A stretch of 64,000 bases of DNA, from contig NC_088300.1 in the NCBI RefSeq assembly GCF_032854445.1, forward strand, positions 34,207,608 to 34,271,607, written 5' to 3'. This document shows, in pieces, positions 25,059 through 35,660 of the stretch. The notes beneath the pieces are model-generated. The model saw nothing but the letters and a program-made list of their open reading frames with translations. It was not told the origin of the DNA and ran no database searches. The position numbers were made by a program, and so were the translations under genes. Every line of letters starts with the position of its first letter. Position 1 is the stretch's first letter. This DNA is from Liolophura sinensis. Its lineage: Eukaryota > Mollusca > Polyplacophora > Chitonida > Chitonidae.

Positions 25059-27568
25059 GCTGTGCCAGCTTTTTTGGCTTGATATTACGTGTTTTTTTGT
25101 ATTGAATGTATCTGAATGTATTGTGTGTGTAACTTATGCTGAACTTCTCCATTCCCTGTGTGTTACTTGTACCTAGAGTATATGTCAAGGTACATGTTTG
25201 GTTGATAGTATTTGTCGAATATAGTTTCGGATTAGTTAATTTATTTCATTTTTACCTGTAACATTCTAACTTTTGGTAAGTTTGCAAATTCCTGTCTATT
25301 TTGTTAGTATTATAATATCACGCTTCCTGGATGTTAAAAAATGAAGAGGTCAAACTCAGCATGGGTCTTCAAGATTCATGGGTCTTTCAATTTGGTGAAT
25401 TGTGTCATTGTCAGCGTACATGTAGTTTTCGAGGACTACATTTATTTGCAAGCAGAAACATGGGAAAACAAATATTGTTCAGTGCTTAAACAATTCCATT
25501 ATGCAACACCATGTGCATCTCCTCAAACTTTATCTTCAAAAAAACATCTAGTTTCTCTAAAACTTTTCCATTTTGTTTTCTGGCTGTCGAGGTAAAAACC
25601 GTATTTATCTTGCTATTTGTTAAGGATTTGCCCTTGTTTGTCCGCAATTGCGGCTTGTCAATATTCCATTGTGATTTTCGGCGGGCAGCAGCCCATTAGT
25701 TGTAGCAGACCCTGGGTTGTGACGCTGTTGTAACAATGCCTCAATCTTTTCATATCTTCCGATAATGGAATCTAGATCTACTGATGACTGGAGAGACAAT
25801 ACACACGACGCAGTCACTCGAGAAATCTGCTGTGTGACATTGTGTTACTCAACAAAGAGACAATATTAGAGAAGATCTTGTGTCCAAGACCCTTAATGAG
25901 GTGGAGAAGAAAAGAGAAAATGGCCCCTTGCTTGTTTTGTGTTTAACCTGAAGCTTAAAATGCCTCAAGTGCCTCCAATAAGTAGTGAGCCCTCTAAGAC
26001 GAACAGAACTTTTTTGTGAAGAAGTACATGTACAGTTGTGTAATGGCGCTATGTGGACGCAAGCACTTAGTAAAGTCTCGTAACACACAACATGTCTCCA
26101 CTTTGGGTGCAACAAAGTTTGTTTGCAATTCCCCTTTGATATTTTCTTTCAAGGTGCAGATGTATGTGTCTTCATTTGTTTGATGTTAGATTTGCATTTT
26201 TTTTAATTGAAATCAAGAGTTTGTCAATTTACATTAGGCATCAATCGAAAATTCAAATCAGTTATTTGCAGCACAGATTTGGGCGAAAACATGGACAGAC
26301 TTAAATCTTAAATTCACTTAAATCTGACTCTGAGGTGTTTTATATCTTCATAGTTATGAACTGAACTCTTTTGGAAACTTGAGTTGCTGGTGAATGATGT
26401 CTACAATTATTTCTGGGGTTGTATCTGTGAGCAGCTATTTCTTGCCCAAATACTTGCATGATAAGTGATGACCCAACTTTATATGCTGTAATGTTTCATG
26501 CATATCAATAATGGTTAAAAAAAATGGCCTATATTCTTAGATATACGTGTGTTTTACACACCTTAAATTTTTGTAAGAGAACTTCTGTTTGTTTGAAAGT
26601 TTGGGATTGAACTTTTATTACAGATTCAATGAAATGAAAATGGGTATAATATTGCAGGGCTTGTTACAATGACATTTCAGCTAGCGTACATCCAACTGAT
26701 ATATGTGCGTGCCTTTCATGGTCGTGATTCTGCACATTAATCTTTTCAGTTATGTCGACATATGGACAAATTTACAAATTTAAACATCTTTCGGCCTTTC
26801 CCCTGGAGGGAAAAATCGTGCGTTGAAAGAGACAAAACTTGAAGGAAGTAGACTGGCAGGAATATATCCCAACAAAGCATTTCATGTCAAACACACGTGG
26901 TTTACAATTGCTGGTGTTTTCAACTTTGTAAAATATGTACATGTACTATATTGCTGAGAGCATCTCTCCCCTCCCCCTCCCCTCCCCTCCACCTTCCACT
27001 ACCATCTCCTCTCAGGCTACATCTCAGGCAGGATAACGTCAGTGATAGGCCTGAGAAAAGAAGCTTTTTAAAACAACAGGGTCGGGTATTTTTTTCTTTT
27101 TCTTCCTCTTGAGGAAAAACCCTGTGCTTTTGTTTGTTTTTTGCCGCTGATGAAGTTTTAATTAGGGGTCTGCTGTGACACCATTGTTATCCATCTAGGG
27201 AATGGTGAGTCATCTGTCTGGCTTCAAATACGCCCATCTTCTTAAGAACAGCCAAAAAAGAACAAAAAAAGAGAAGAAAAAAACATAAAAGTAGAATGGA
27301 CAGGCTTGAAACAACAGCCTTGTCACTATATGGTTTACCCAATCTGCATTCTAATAAGCCAGTTTTGACAATTGAGAGTTTGTGTTGTTTCTTTTCTAAG
27401 CTTTATATTGTTTTCCCCCATGGGCTATTTATGTAGATAGGGTGAGGTGAATATGAAATGCAATTTATCTGGTTGGCCAGGTGTGGTAATTGTGGGTTTA
27501 TGGTTCAGCATCTTGCTTTTCTCACCACGCAGGAAGGTGAGGGAGTCTATGTCTTGTTATCTCATATA

Positions 27569-27735
27569 CAGGGTATCCCAGAAGTCGTGCACCATCCTGA
27601 TTTTCATTTTTTTTTTTCTGTGTTTCAGATTTAATACTGATTTTAAATTTTTTTCACTCTTTCAGAGTTAATTATGGCTAATAAACTAACAGTAAAAGAG
27701 AGAGTTGAATTGGTTTTTATGTTTGGGACACCCTG
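27569..27735 (+). mobile_element. Mini-transposon with TA target site and transposase N-terminus
   Basis: Terminal inverted repeats CAGGGTATCCCAGA (27569) and, read inward from 27735, CAGGGTGTCCCAAA match at 12 of 14 positions. TA dinucleotides lie outside both ends (27567-27568, 27736-27737), as for Tc1/mariner-type insertion. Inside, an ATG at 27674 starts MANKLTVKERVELVFMFG, which reads directly into the right repeat. This resembles the N-terminal helix-turn-helix (the DUF4817-type 'KERVELV' segment) of transposase-like proteins that I know from invertebrates. The 167-bp element therefore looks like a deletion derivative that kept both ends and the first codons of its parent's transposase. 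It lacks any catalytic domain, so it cannot move by itself. The family assignment is from memory of the motif. Confidence 0.65.
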
Positions 27736-27985
27736 TATGTCTTTAAACATTGTTTCAGATCATGTTTATAGACTTGAACCTCTTAACTGTGACAAAAAGA
27801 TATGGTTATGCAGTGTGAAAAATAAACTTTCCTCAAACTTTCAAAGTGATGTGACAGTTTTGATTTACCTGTATTAAATGTACACTGTATGTAATATGTT
27901 CATATACTAGATGATTTACATGTATGCACAGGGATGACCGAGTGTCTTTGATTTTCATTCCATAATGTGGTTTACTTAATCAATA

Positions 27986-28370
27986 ACAGGGTTCCTACAA
28001 GATCTTGAAAAGCCTGGAATTTGAAAGTAACTATTTCCAGGATTTTCAAAGCCTACAAAATCAAAGTGTTTTTGTAGGTGGGCCCGATAAATTGTTTAAA
28101 TTGAGACTGTAGGACCAACTTGAGTTGTTGTGTACAGTATGCTGATGTTTACACGAGAGATATGTCTTTCAACATGTTTGAAATTGTTTAATACACTGCT
28201 GTGTATCTGTGCAACGCTCAACTAATGAACTTGAACTAATTCCTTTAAGTGTGTATAAAATTAGAATATTTATACCAAGTGGACTGGAAAATGTGATTTT
28301 TGGGTCTGGGAAGGCCTTGAAAAAGCCTGAAAATTAGAAATCTCTAAAATCTACAAAGCCTACAATAATC
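27986..28370. repeat. Dispersed-repeat fragment with internal direct duplication
   Basis: The segment starts ACAGGGTTCCTACAAGATC and carries CTTGAAAAGCCTGGAATTTG near 28014. A related copy, CCTTGAAAAAGCCTGAAAAT, occurs near 28314, and AAAGCCTACAA is present in both halves. The phrase GGTTCCTAC followed by CTTGAAAAG is widespread in marine invertebrate genomes as an interspersed repeat. Ends and class are unclear and no protein is encoded. Confidence 0.45.
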
Positions 28371-28557
28371 AGGGGCCAATTTCTTTGAGTCAGTTATAAC
28401 ATCAGGTAGACAAATGCACTTGATGCAGTGTTACGGCTGGGAAACAGCGCCTGGAATTAGACATTTTACAAGGGGAACAGCAAGGAGGGGTACGTGTATG
28501 TTTGACATGCATATACGTGTATCTTAATATCTGCCCTGAGATGATCAGACACAACAC

Positions 28558-29256
28558 AGCCTGGTTTTACAATACATGCGGATTTTTCAGTCGAGAGTAA
28601 AACAACGCAGCCTGGTTTTACAATACATGCTGGTTTTTCAGTCGAGAGTAAAACAACACAGCCTGGTTTTACAATACATGCTGATTTTTCAGTCGAGAGT
28701 AAAACAAGACAGCCTGGTTTTACAATACATGCTGGTTTTTCTGTCGAGAGTAAAACAACACAGCCTGGTTTTACAATACATGCTGGTTTTACAATACATG
28801 CTGGTTTTTCAGTCGAGAGTAAAACAACACAGCCTGGTTTTACAATACATGCTGGTTTTACAATACATGCTGGTTTTTCAGTCAAGAGTAAAACAACACA
28901 GCCTGGTTTTACAATACATGCTGGTTTTTCTGTCGAGAGTAAAACAAGACAGCCTGGTTTTACAATACATGCTGGTTTTTCAGTCGAGAGTAAAACAACA
29001 CAGCCTGGTTTTACAATACATGCTGGTTTTTCAGTCGAGAGTAAAACAAGACAGCCTGGTTTTACAATACATGCTGGTTTTTCAGTCGAGAGTGAAACAA
29101 CACAGCCTGGTTTTACAATACATGCTGGTTTTTCTGTCGAGAGTAAAACAAGACAGCCTGGTTTTACAATACATGCTGATTTTTCAGTCGAGAGTAAAAC
29201 AAGACAGCCTGGTTTTACAATACATGCTGGTTTTTCAGTCGAGAGTAAAAAGACAG
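28558..29256. repeat. 51-bp minisatellite, 13 copies
   Basis: The unit starts AGCCTGGTTTTACAATACAT, continues GCTGGTTTTTCAGTCGAGAG and ends TAAAACAACAC. Unit starts lie at 28558, 28609, 28660, 28711, 28762, 28831, 28900, 28951, 29002, 29053, 29104, 29155 and 29206. Two units (from 28762 and 28831) carry the same extra 18 bp, an internal duplication of GCTGGTTTTACAATACAT. Both the 51-bp unit and the 18-bp insertion are multiples of three, so frames stay open over most of the array on both strands: 252 codons on plus (LVLQYMLVFQSRVKQHS repeats) and 296 on minus (STEKPACIVKPGCVVLL repeats). Copies differ at few bases, indicating recent expansion. A coding role is not excluded but no start context, introns or conservation supports it. 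Confidence 0.95.
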
Positions 29257-29871
29257 CAGGTACACAAGGTTTATCTACAAACCTCTGTCTGTGGTAAAAG
29301 CTATGCTTCATTGTATCTTTCATCCCAGAAGTAGTGAACATGAGATAATTTATCACAATAATGAAGTCAGACCTAGCTTTGTGACATTAAATATGCAAAT
29401 TTTTGTGGGAACATTAACTTGTCTTGTTGTGCAGACTTATGGAGAGAAGGAGGAGGAAAAAAAGAAAAAAAGACACAGCACCACCTTAAGCAACTGCCTT
29501 ATGTGTCTTTCTTATCATAAGTTATTTTAATTGTGTAATGAATTTACTTGATTCAGGAAATTGTATTTTCAGAAAATTTTAGTGTTACATCCTTTTCTGC
29601 TGAGACGATTTTTTTTTTCGTTATCTCTGAGGTCTTGTCGTTCCTTTATTTTCTGATTTAAACATTTATTCATACCTGCATGAGTGGTTAGTGTGCAGTT
29701 TTCGTATAGGTATGCTCCACTACAAAAACAGTTATCACCTGTACATCTAGGACAATAGACTCAATTGTCAGTTGCACTATAGTGACTAATACTGGTAATC
29801 ATGCACTAATCTCTGTAATGTTGTACGTAAATACAAAAGAATGCAGTAGTGTAATGTTGGTCTTCTCACGG

Positions 29872-29901
29872 TGGGTGGGGGGGGGGGGGGGTGAAGGAGG
29901 G
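29872..29901. repeat. Poly-G run with G-rich flanks
   Basis: A run of about fifteen G residues inside GGTGGGTGGGG...TGAAGGAGGG. G-quadruplex formation is possible on the plus strand. Confidence 0.9.
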
Positions 29902-30179
29902 ACTAATGGCCAAATGATTATAGTTGTTGAAAAGTGTGTTGTGGCCTGTTTAAAAGAAGGGGGTGGGATTGGGGAGCAGATTTAGCTGTTGTAAAAAGTA
30001 CTGTAGTTGGAAAAAGGAAGCATCATAAATAATACTGAAGAAAGATATTTATCTATTTCTTTTGGTGTTTAAAGCAGTACTAAAGAATCTTTCACTTTTA
30101 GGATGGGAAGGTTTTAGGAAGGGAAGTCCTAGATTACAGAATGAGAATGGAAAGCTTTTTATTGGAACAGTGGCAGACT

Positions 30180-30440
30180 GCGGCTGTGAGGTAATTGTTT
30201 GATTAGTTGGTGGAAAATGGGGGCTGGGCTGAAGGTCCGATGACCGATGCCCAATATTTAGTGAGATTCCGATAAAGAGATCAATGCCCTCCAGCTGTGT
30301 GCCCCCGTTTTCTCCGCCTGATCAAGATTTCCGCAGCAAAGGGCAATAACCATTGTCACAGTCATCTGGCGCTCACCGCTTTTCATAATTGCCTGACCCT
30401 GTGCTGATCGCACTTACCGCTGGGCCAGTGAGTTCCCAGA
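30180..30440. promoter_or_regulatory. Candidate conserved non-coding element
   Basis: Higher-complexity sequence between AT-rich flanks. It includes TTTGATTAGTTGG, CCGATAAAGAGATCAATG, GATCAAGATTTCCGC, AATAACCATTGTCAC (SOX-type) and TTTTCATAATTGCC. Such clustering of GATA-, SOX- and homeodomain-type words is typical of an enhancer. It lies inside the putative first intron. Confidence 0.35.
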
Positions 30441-32028
30441 CCATCCTGCCTGCATTGGGAATGCGCAATTGTTACAAAGATGTTTCTAGCTGCTCTGAAC
30501 ATCCTCTTTTCTGTACCAATACTGTAATATGTTTGCCACAACAAATAAACCTTCAGTTTGAATGTGGAAAATGCTGCATTGTCTTACTATTAATATATTA
30601 TTGATTTCACTTACAATTGTAGCCATCTGTTGTGTCCGGGAAATCAATGATTGTTATATAAGCTAGTACACACTGCTGAAACGGGACTTGCCTCCTTGAA
30701 AGGAATTACTTTAATTTCTGTACCAGTGAATAGAAATCGTGTTGAATGTGCTAGCATTGATATACATGTACTTTGGTTTGTATGCGTTTTCGACATGTAC
30801 ATGTATTTGTAACGTATGACCTGAGGCTGTAAACTTTTAAGTTCTAATGTTCTGTTGTTTTTCAGGTGTGTTTCTGAAACACATTGCCAGACCATTTTTC
30901 TTTTTTTTTTTAAGAAGGCTGACACTTAATGACTGATACCTTCTTTAAATGAAGATTTCTTTGTTTCATTTGTTCATAAAAATTTAGTATGTACATGAAC
31001 ATGTATATCCTTAATGTGAATGTAAAGTCAGCTGCTAAAGCTGAATTAATTAATAAAGTAGTTTTCCAGAAATGCTCTAAAAATATTTTAAAAAAAACTC
31101 TGCATCACTTATCAACAAAGTAATTAGCAAACAGCCGTTAGTACCTAGCCACTCATTTGGCAATTAAATTTTGCCATGTTATAGCTATCTAGAGTGACGT
31201 TACAAAACCTAGGAGCTCTCTGTTACCATCATTATTAAAGAATGCGGCAATGAGAAAATACAAACAAAAAGCCTGATACCCAACCAAAGAGTATCAGCTC
31301 TGTTCCGTGATCAAAGGGCCGATGTGCTACACAAGCGTCATGTTTTAGCGGCCCTGCTTGTCCCCATCCTGCATGGGTGTAAACATTAGGCCTAGCTGGC
31401 TGTACCAACTTCAGGGAATTTACTGAACATTTCAGGACCTTCTCATTGATAACAGACCCTCAGATTTTGGGAAGATATTTTTGTAATAAATCTGAATTTG
31501 CTAAGGAAAAATAATGCAAAATCACAATATTTTTTTTCAAGCAATGACTCTCCCAAGGCGGTTTTCTTGGCAGCTCACCCTCACAAGTTACTGCAGTATC
31601 CTGCCCAACGTAAGCCTTGTGACATGGACAGCCGTTCTCAGTTCCCTCCTCATAAATGTGTGGTTCAAAATGGATCAGTTTAACACTTAAAGTAACCGAA
31701 AATCCAATTTATTGCATCAATATCTGTCTATCCACTGTAAGAAACCACACTGACAATCAAGGGCAAATAGTTTTTTTGATGTGACAGCCAATTATCACGT
31801 GAGATTTTCAATGCTAGTGATTGGCCAAGTTCAGAAGGATTTCTACAACATGGCTACTCGGACTGAATTGTCCGTCAGTGCCATATCCCCAGTGCTGAAC
31901 CTTGTAGAATTTTTTACATATTTTTTATATGTCATATCATTTTTTCTGTGTATTTATAGTGGCAGACTTTATGTTCACTTTAACTTTCCGTTGATTCACC
32001 TAAAATACTTTTTCTGTTCTCTCTCCAG

Positions 32029-32067
32029 GAATTCAGGAGCTACATTGCTGGCAACCCCGGAGACATG
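32029..32067 (+). CDS. Possible 39-nt internal exon
   Basis: Flanked by a strong pyrimidine tract and acceptor (TTTTTCTGTTCTCTCTCCAG) and a donor ATG|GTGAGC (GT at 32068-32069). The length is 13 codons exactly, so inclusion keeps frame. Joined to the 22.2-kb exon the frame would read WNSGATLLATPETW. In phase 0 it would read EFRSYIAGNPGDM, which looks more like real protein, so the two exons may not be adjacent or may belong to different transcripts. All three phases are open. Confidence 0.3.
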
Positions 32068-35000
32068 GTGAGCTCTTGCCCTTTCTTGTCTGATATGACC
32101 TTACATTTTTTGAATGTAAAATCAAAAATTTTGTGCATACACTGCAGCTTATTTAGCATGTGGGGAATTTGTTTTTATTTAAGTGCATGTGAAATATACA
32201 TATGATTGTTTGTAAGATTTATTTTTATAGGAGATGGTTGATGTGTGTGATACATTAAAGAGGTTGTAGGCATGTTTTTTTTTTTTTTGTTTTTTTTTTA
32301 AGATTTATGGATTACTTCAGACATGTATATATAGGAGACCATAAAAAGCTGCCTAGTACAAATACCTGTACACGAATGTATGTTGATACACACAGTCTGT
32401 TTTTCCTGTGCTTGGTTGTAGTACAAACAGTTCACTATTGTTATGACAAAAATTATCTCTCTCTCTCTCTCTTTTTCTCTCTCTCTCAACAACAACACAA
32501 AACACTGTAGTTATTCAGACATAAAAATAAGAAAAAAGTCTGCACCAAGACCAGCAAGGTTATTTGCTTTGTCATGTGTGGAGATTTGTGACGGGGTATT
32601 CAAGTCTCGCCCTCTAGTGGAAAATGGAAGCTTTAAGTTTCATTTGGCCTTTTGTTTACACCTTTGTGCTGCTGTTGTTATGTCTTTTGTCTGAGTTTTT
32701 ACTCAGCTTTCAACAAAAGCATCTGCTAAGATTGCAGTTTGGTTAGTTCACTTTGTTTGTGCTTTCACATTTCCTTTCTTTCTTTTTTTTTTTTTTTTTG
32801 TACCTTTCTAGCTGTTTGCGCGGTTTGTTTTGTTTGAATTAAAGTTACAGCACATGGTGTATAATCAACTCTATTAGGTTGCTTTCTGGTTCAAGCGATC
32901 CTGTTCTCCTCTTTGTATATTTGAATCATAATTCAAAAATCGTCCAGTGTTTATATGTAAAGTCAACAGCCAGATATCGGCAGACATCAAGACGAGTCCG
33001 TTCGGCTGTGTTTGCTGATTTCCAGGATGTTCCATGATATCCCACTTTATAACATAATTCCCTGGGTCAAACAATGCAACGAGGACGTCGTTTTATGTCA
33101 GCGTTTCCACAGAGGCAATTATGACTGGTGTAAAACGACACTAGGGTGTTCTTGACATCTCAACTCCTGGCTTCATACATATCAGGATTAACAGTCTGCT
33201 GCTTCTGTGGTGTGAGTCAGGGAGAACTTCTCTCATCCCCAACATTGTTTCTCGCCTGCCTGTTCCATCCATGGGGGTTTCCATTGAGAAGACAGGCAGC
33301 CAGATTAGGTTCACCAGTTCAGACTGCTGCCATAAACTTTGATAAAGCTGATGTTAAACATAATGTAATCAGGGGTGTTTTTGTTAGTAATACAAAACCC
33401 TTCTGATTTCAGTCTTGCCTTTATAAAACCTCTTGCACTTGTCAAATAAACTTCAAACTCTTTTTTTTTTGTCTGGGCTGCTCCCAAAATCCTGGGGAAG
33501 TGTATAGAAATTGTTTTGGCTTTAGTATAGGCCAAACAAAACAGTGTAGGTGTGCAAAACCTACAATATTGTACAGGTTTATTTACTATTGCAGTGTTTT
33601 AATTATGATAAAGGTGCTGTTGTTTCAGCATTTATATGTTCCGAATTGTGCATTTTGTTTTGTGTAAGTGTGTCCCCCTGAGTCATCAATGGAACTGGAC
33701 AATTATTTAAAAACATTATTATGTCTTTATTATTATTCTCTACAAAGCCCAGTATTAAGTCATACATAGTTAAAATTTATTAGAAGCATATACAGAAACA
33801 TGAACTACAACTGGACACTTTAAATAATATCTCATTTCACATTCAAAAAGATTTTGTCTGAGAGTAATTTAATAAAGCTGCCCTCATTATATGATAACTT
33901 GAAGTGTGTGAAGTGTCTTGCTTACCTCTTATGACCAAAGCTTCCTATAATACACAATTAGGAGTTTGTTATAGTCATCTCTGGTAACCGCAGACAGATG
34001 AAAAAAAAAAAAAGTCACGTTCTAAACAAAAACTCAAAATTACTTGTACTTACACCGCAATTCATATGTCACGTAAATTGGGTTTTTCTGATATCACCAT
34101 GTGTTAGCCCGATTAAGATTTCCAAAAAAACAAGAAAGCTTTATGCACATTTTTATTTTCTTGTTGAAACATAGGAAATGTGGGCGCCGTGTGTGGCACA
34201 GATATGTATTTGAAGGGCCTCTGTATAGTTAATTGTCATTCATGACTTTCTCGGCTTTCAATTATGTGTATGTCTGAGGTTTTCTATCAACATATAGATG
34301 TGTGCTGATTTAAAAGGTTTCCACTTTGCTTTTAAAAACGATTTCGCAATATTGAGCGTTGGTTCTGCAGAAGAGGCAGGCAACTGTATAATGATACAAG
34401 GTCGGCTGACTGTTTTTTTTTGGTTGGAATAGAACAAAAAAGACTTTGCCTTTCCAAGACTTTACACTGGATGACCATGTGTGTGGGTGGTGGTGGGTTA
34501 ACATTAGGTGTTTTACCCATATTTACAGATGTCATATGATTAATAAGTACTGGTCTCTGAGCCAGGAAAAATTAAGAGTCCACAGGGTTTAACCAATGTT
34601 CGCGAGTTGGGTGGGGCTAGTTCATGCCCCGCCACCAGTAACAAAGGCCCCTTTGACGGGCATGTTTGTCTGGCCAAGTGTAGTCCAGAAAATGTACTTA
34701 TCAGTCTGTCCCAGAAATTGAATTGTCATTGTTTTCTTTATGGCAGGCCACCATGGTAAGGCATGAGCATTTCGATTTATGGTACATATGTATGTGGGTA
34801 TGAGGATGTGTGAGGGAAAACTTCAGCTGTAACTAGGCTAAAAAATTCATGCGGGATAATGAAATCAAATTTTCAGTACCAAGAATATCTCAAATTATTG
34901 CCTTTCAGTAAATATCAGTTTTGTACCTGTGCAGGTATATTATGTATAATGTTGAAATGATTTTTAAATGTTATAATGTGACCGTCTTTGTAAATTTTGG

Positions 35001-35408
35001 AAACTTTATTATTGCTTTTGGACAAAGAAGGCTAATATTTGATGAAAGATAATTACATGTATTTGGGTTGTTCTAAAATAATGACAAAAATTTGATGGGA
35101 TTTTTTTGCTGATTAAGCTTTTGTTGGTTTAGCCTCTGTAGGAGATTGTTTAATGTGATTCATAATATTTTTTCTCTCTCATGTTGATGGAGTTTATTGT
35201 GTTGAAAAAGAATGAAACTTCTTTTTAAATGTTGAATCCAAACATTCATTTTTCTTGTTCTCTGGGATATATTTGTGTCTTCAGTATTAGTTTAGTAGTT
35301 TTGTACAGGTACTTTTCTTATTCTGCATTTCTTCGGAGCGTCTTAAACATTTGTCAAGATATATGTTCCTTTGTGACCAAATAATTCAATCCATGAAGAA
35401 AAATATTG
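32068..35408. other. Non-coding stretch, no gene seen
   Basis: A (TC)n tract (32457-32489), T-runs at 32277-32300 and 32784-32799, and otherwise AT-rich sequence. A fairly complex patch at 32930-33340 has open frames without motifs. The perfect Kozak-like GCCACCATGG at 34747-34756 is followed by only 17 codons. Confidence 0.5.
32457..32489. repeat. (TC)n microsatellite
   Basis: CT dinucleotides interrupted once by TTTT. Confidence 0.9.
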
Positions 35409-35660
35409 CAGGTTGTGGAGCAGTAGGTTAGTTTGTTGGCTAAGTACATGTAGTGTGAAGCATTCTTTGCCGGAAGCCACGAGTCTTGTGAACAGTGAGG
35501 TCATTTGTTCAGATCAGGAGTTGAGAGCCCTAACTGATGAGGACTGGAGCTCTTTTTGAGATCAGGTGTTTGTAAGGTCAGCAAGTTTTCGCCTACCACA
35601 AACCTGACCCCTGTTACGTTTGACTACGCTTGACTACGGCATTGAAGATGTTCATGATTG
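35409..35660 (+). other. Possible second SINE-like element
   Basis: TGTGGAGCAGTAGGTTAG, then GTTGGCTAAGTAC, then GAGGTCATTTGTTCAGATCA has the spacing and wording of a degenerate tRNA-type promoter head. A higher-complexity body to about 35650 follows, with the tandem words TTTGACTACGC and TTGACTACGG. No second copy exists in the window to confirm it. Confidence 0.22.

Larger units (their letters stand above)
22284..32028 (+). other. Putative intron 1
   Basis: The segment runs from the GTAAGT donor at 22284 to the CTCTCTCCAG acceptor ending at 32028, if the two exons belong together. Apart from the repeats listed separately it is AT-rich and without supported genes. The 114-codon minus-strand frame at 22792-23136 is the longest non-repeat frame in it and has no recognised motifs. 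A CCCCTCC-rich patch lies at 26967-26990. Confidence 0.3.

Noticed and set aside
28466-29356. 296-codon minus-strand and overlapping 252-codon plus-strand frames as genes
   Set aside because: Both are translations of a 51-bp tandem array whose unit length is a multiple of three. Open frames on both strands follow automatically.
34747-34760. GCCACCATGG between an AG and a GTAAGG, as a 9-nt exon or translation start
   Set aside because: The frame from this ATG is only 17 codons and a 9-nt exon cannot be argued from one sequence. Probably coincidence.
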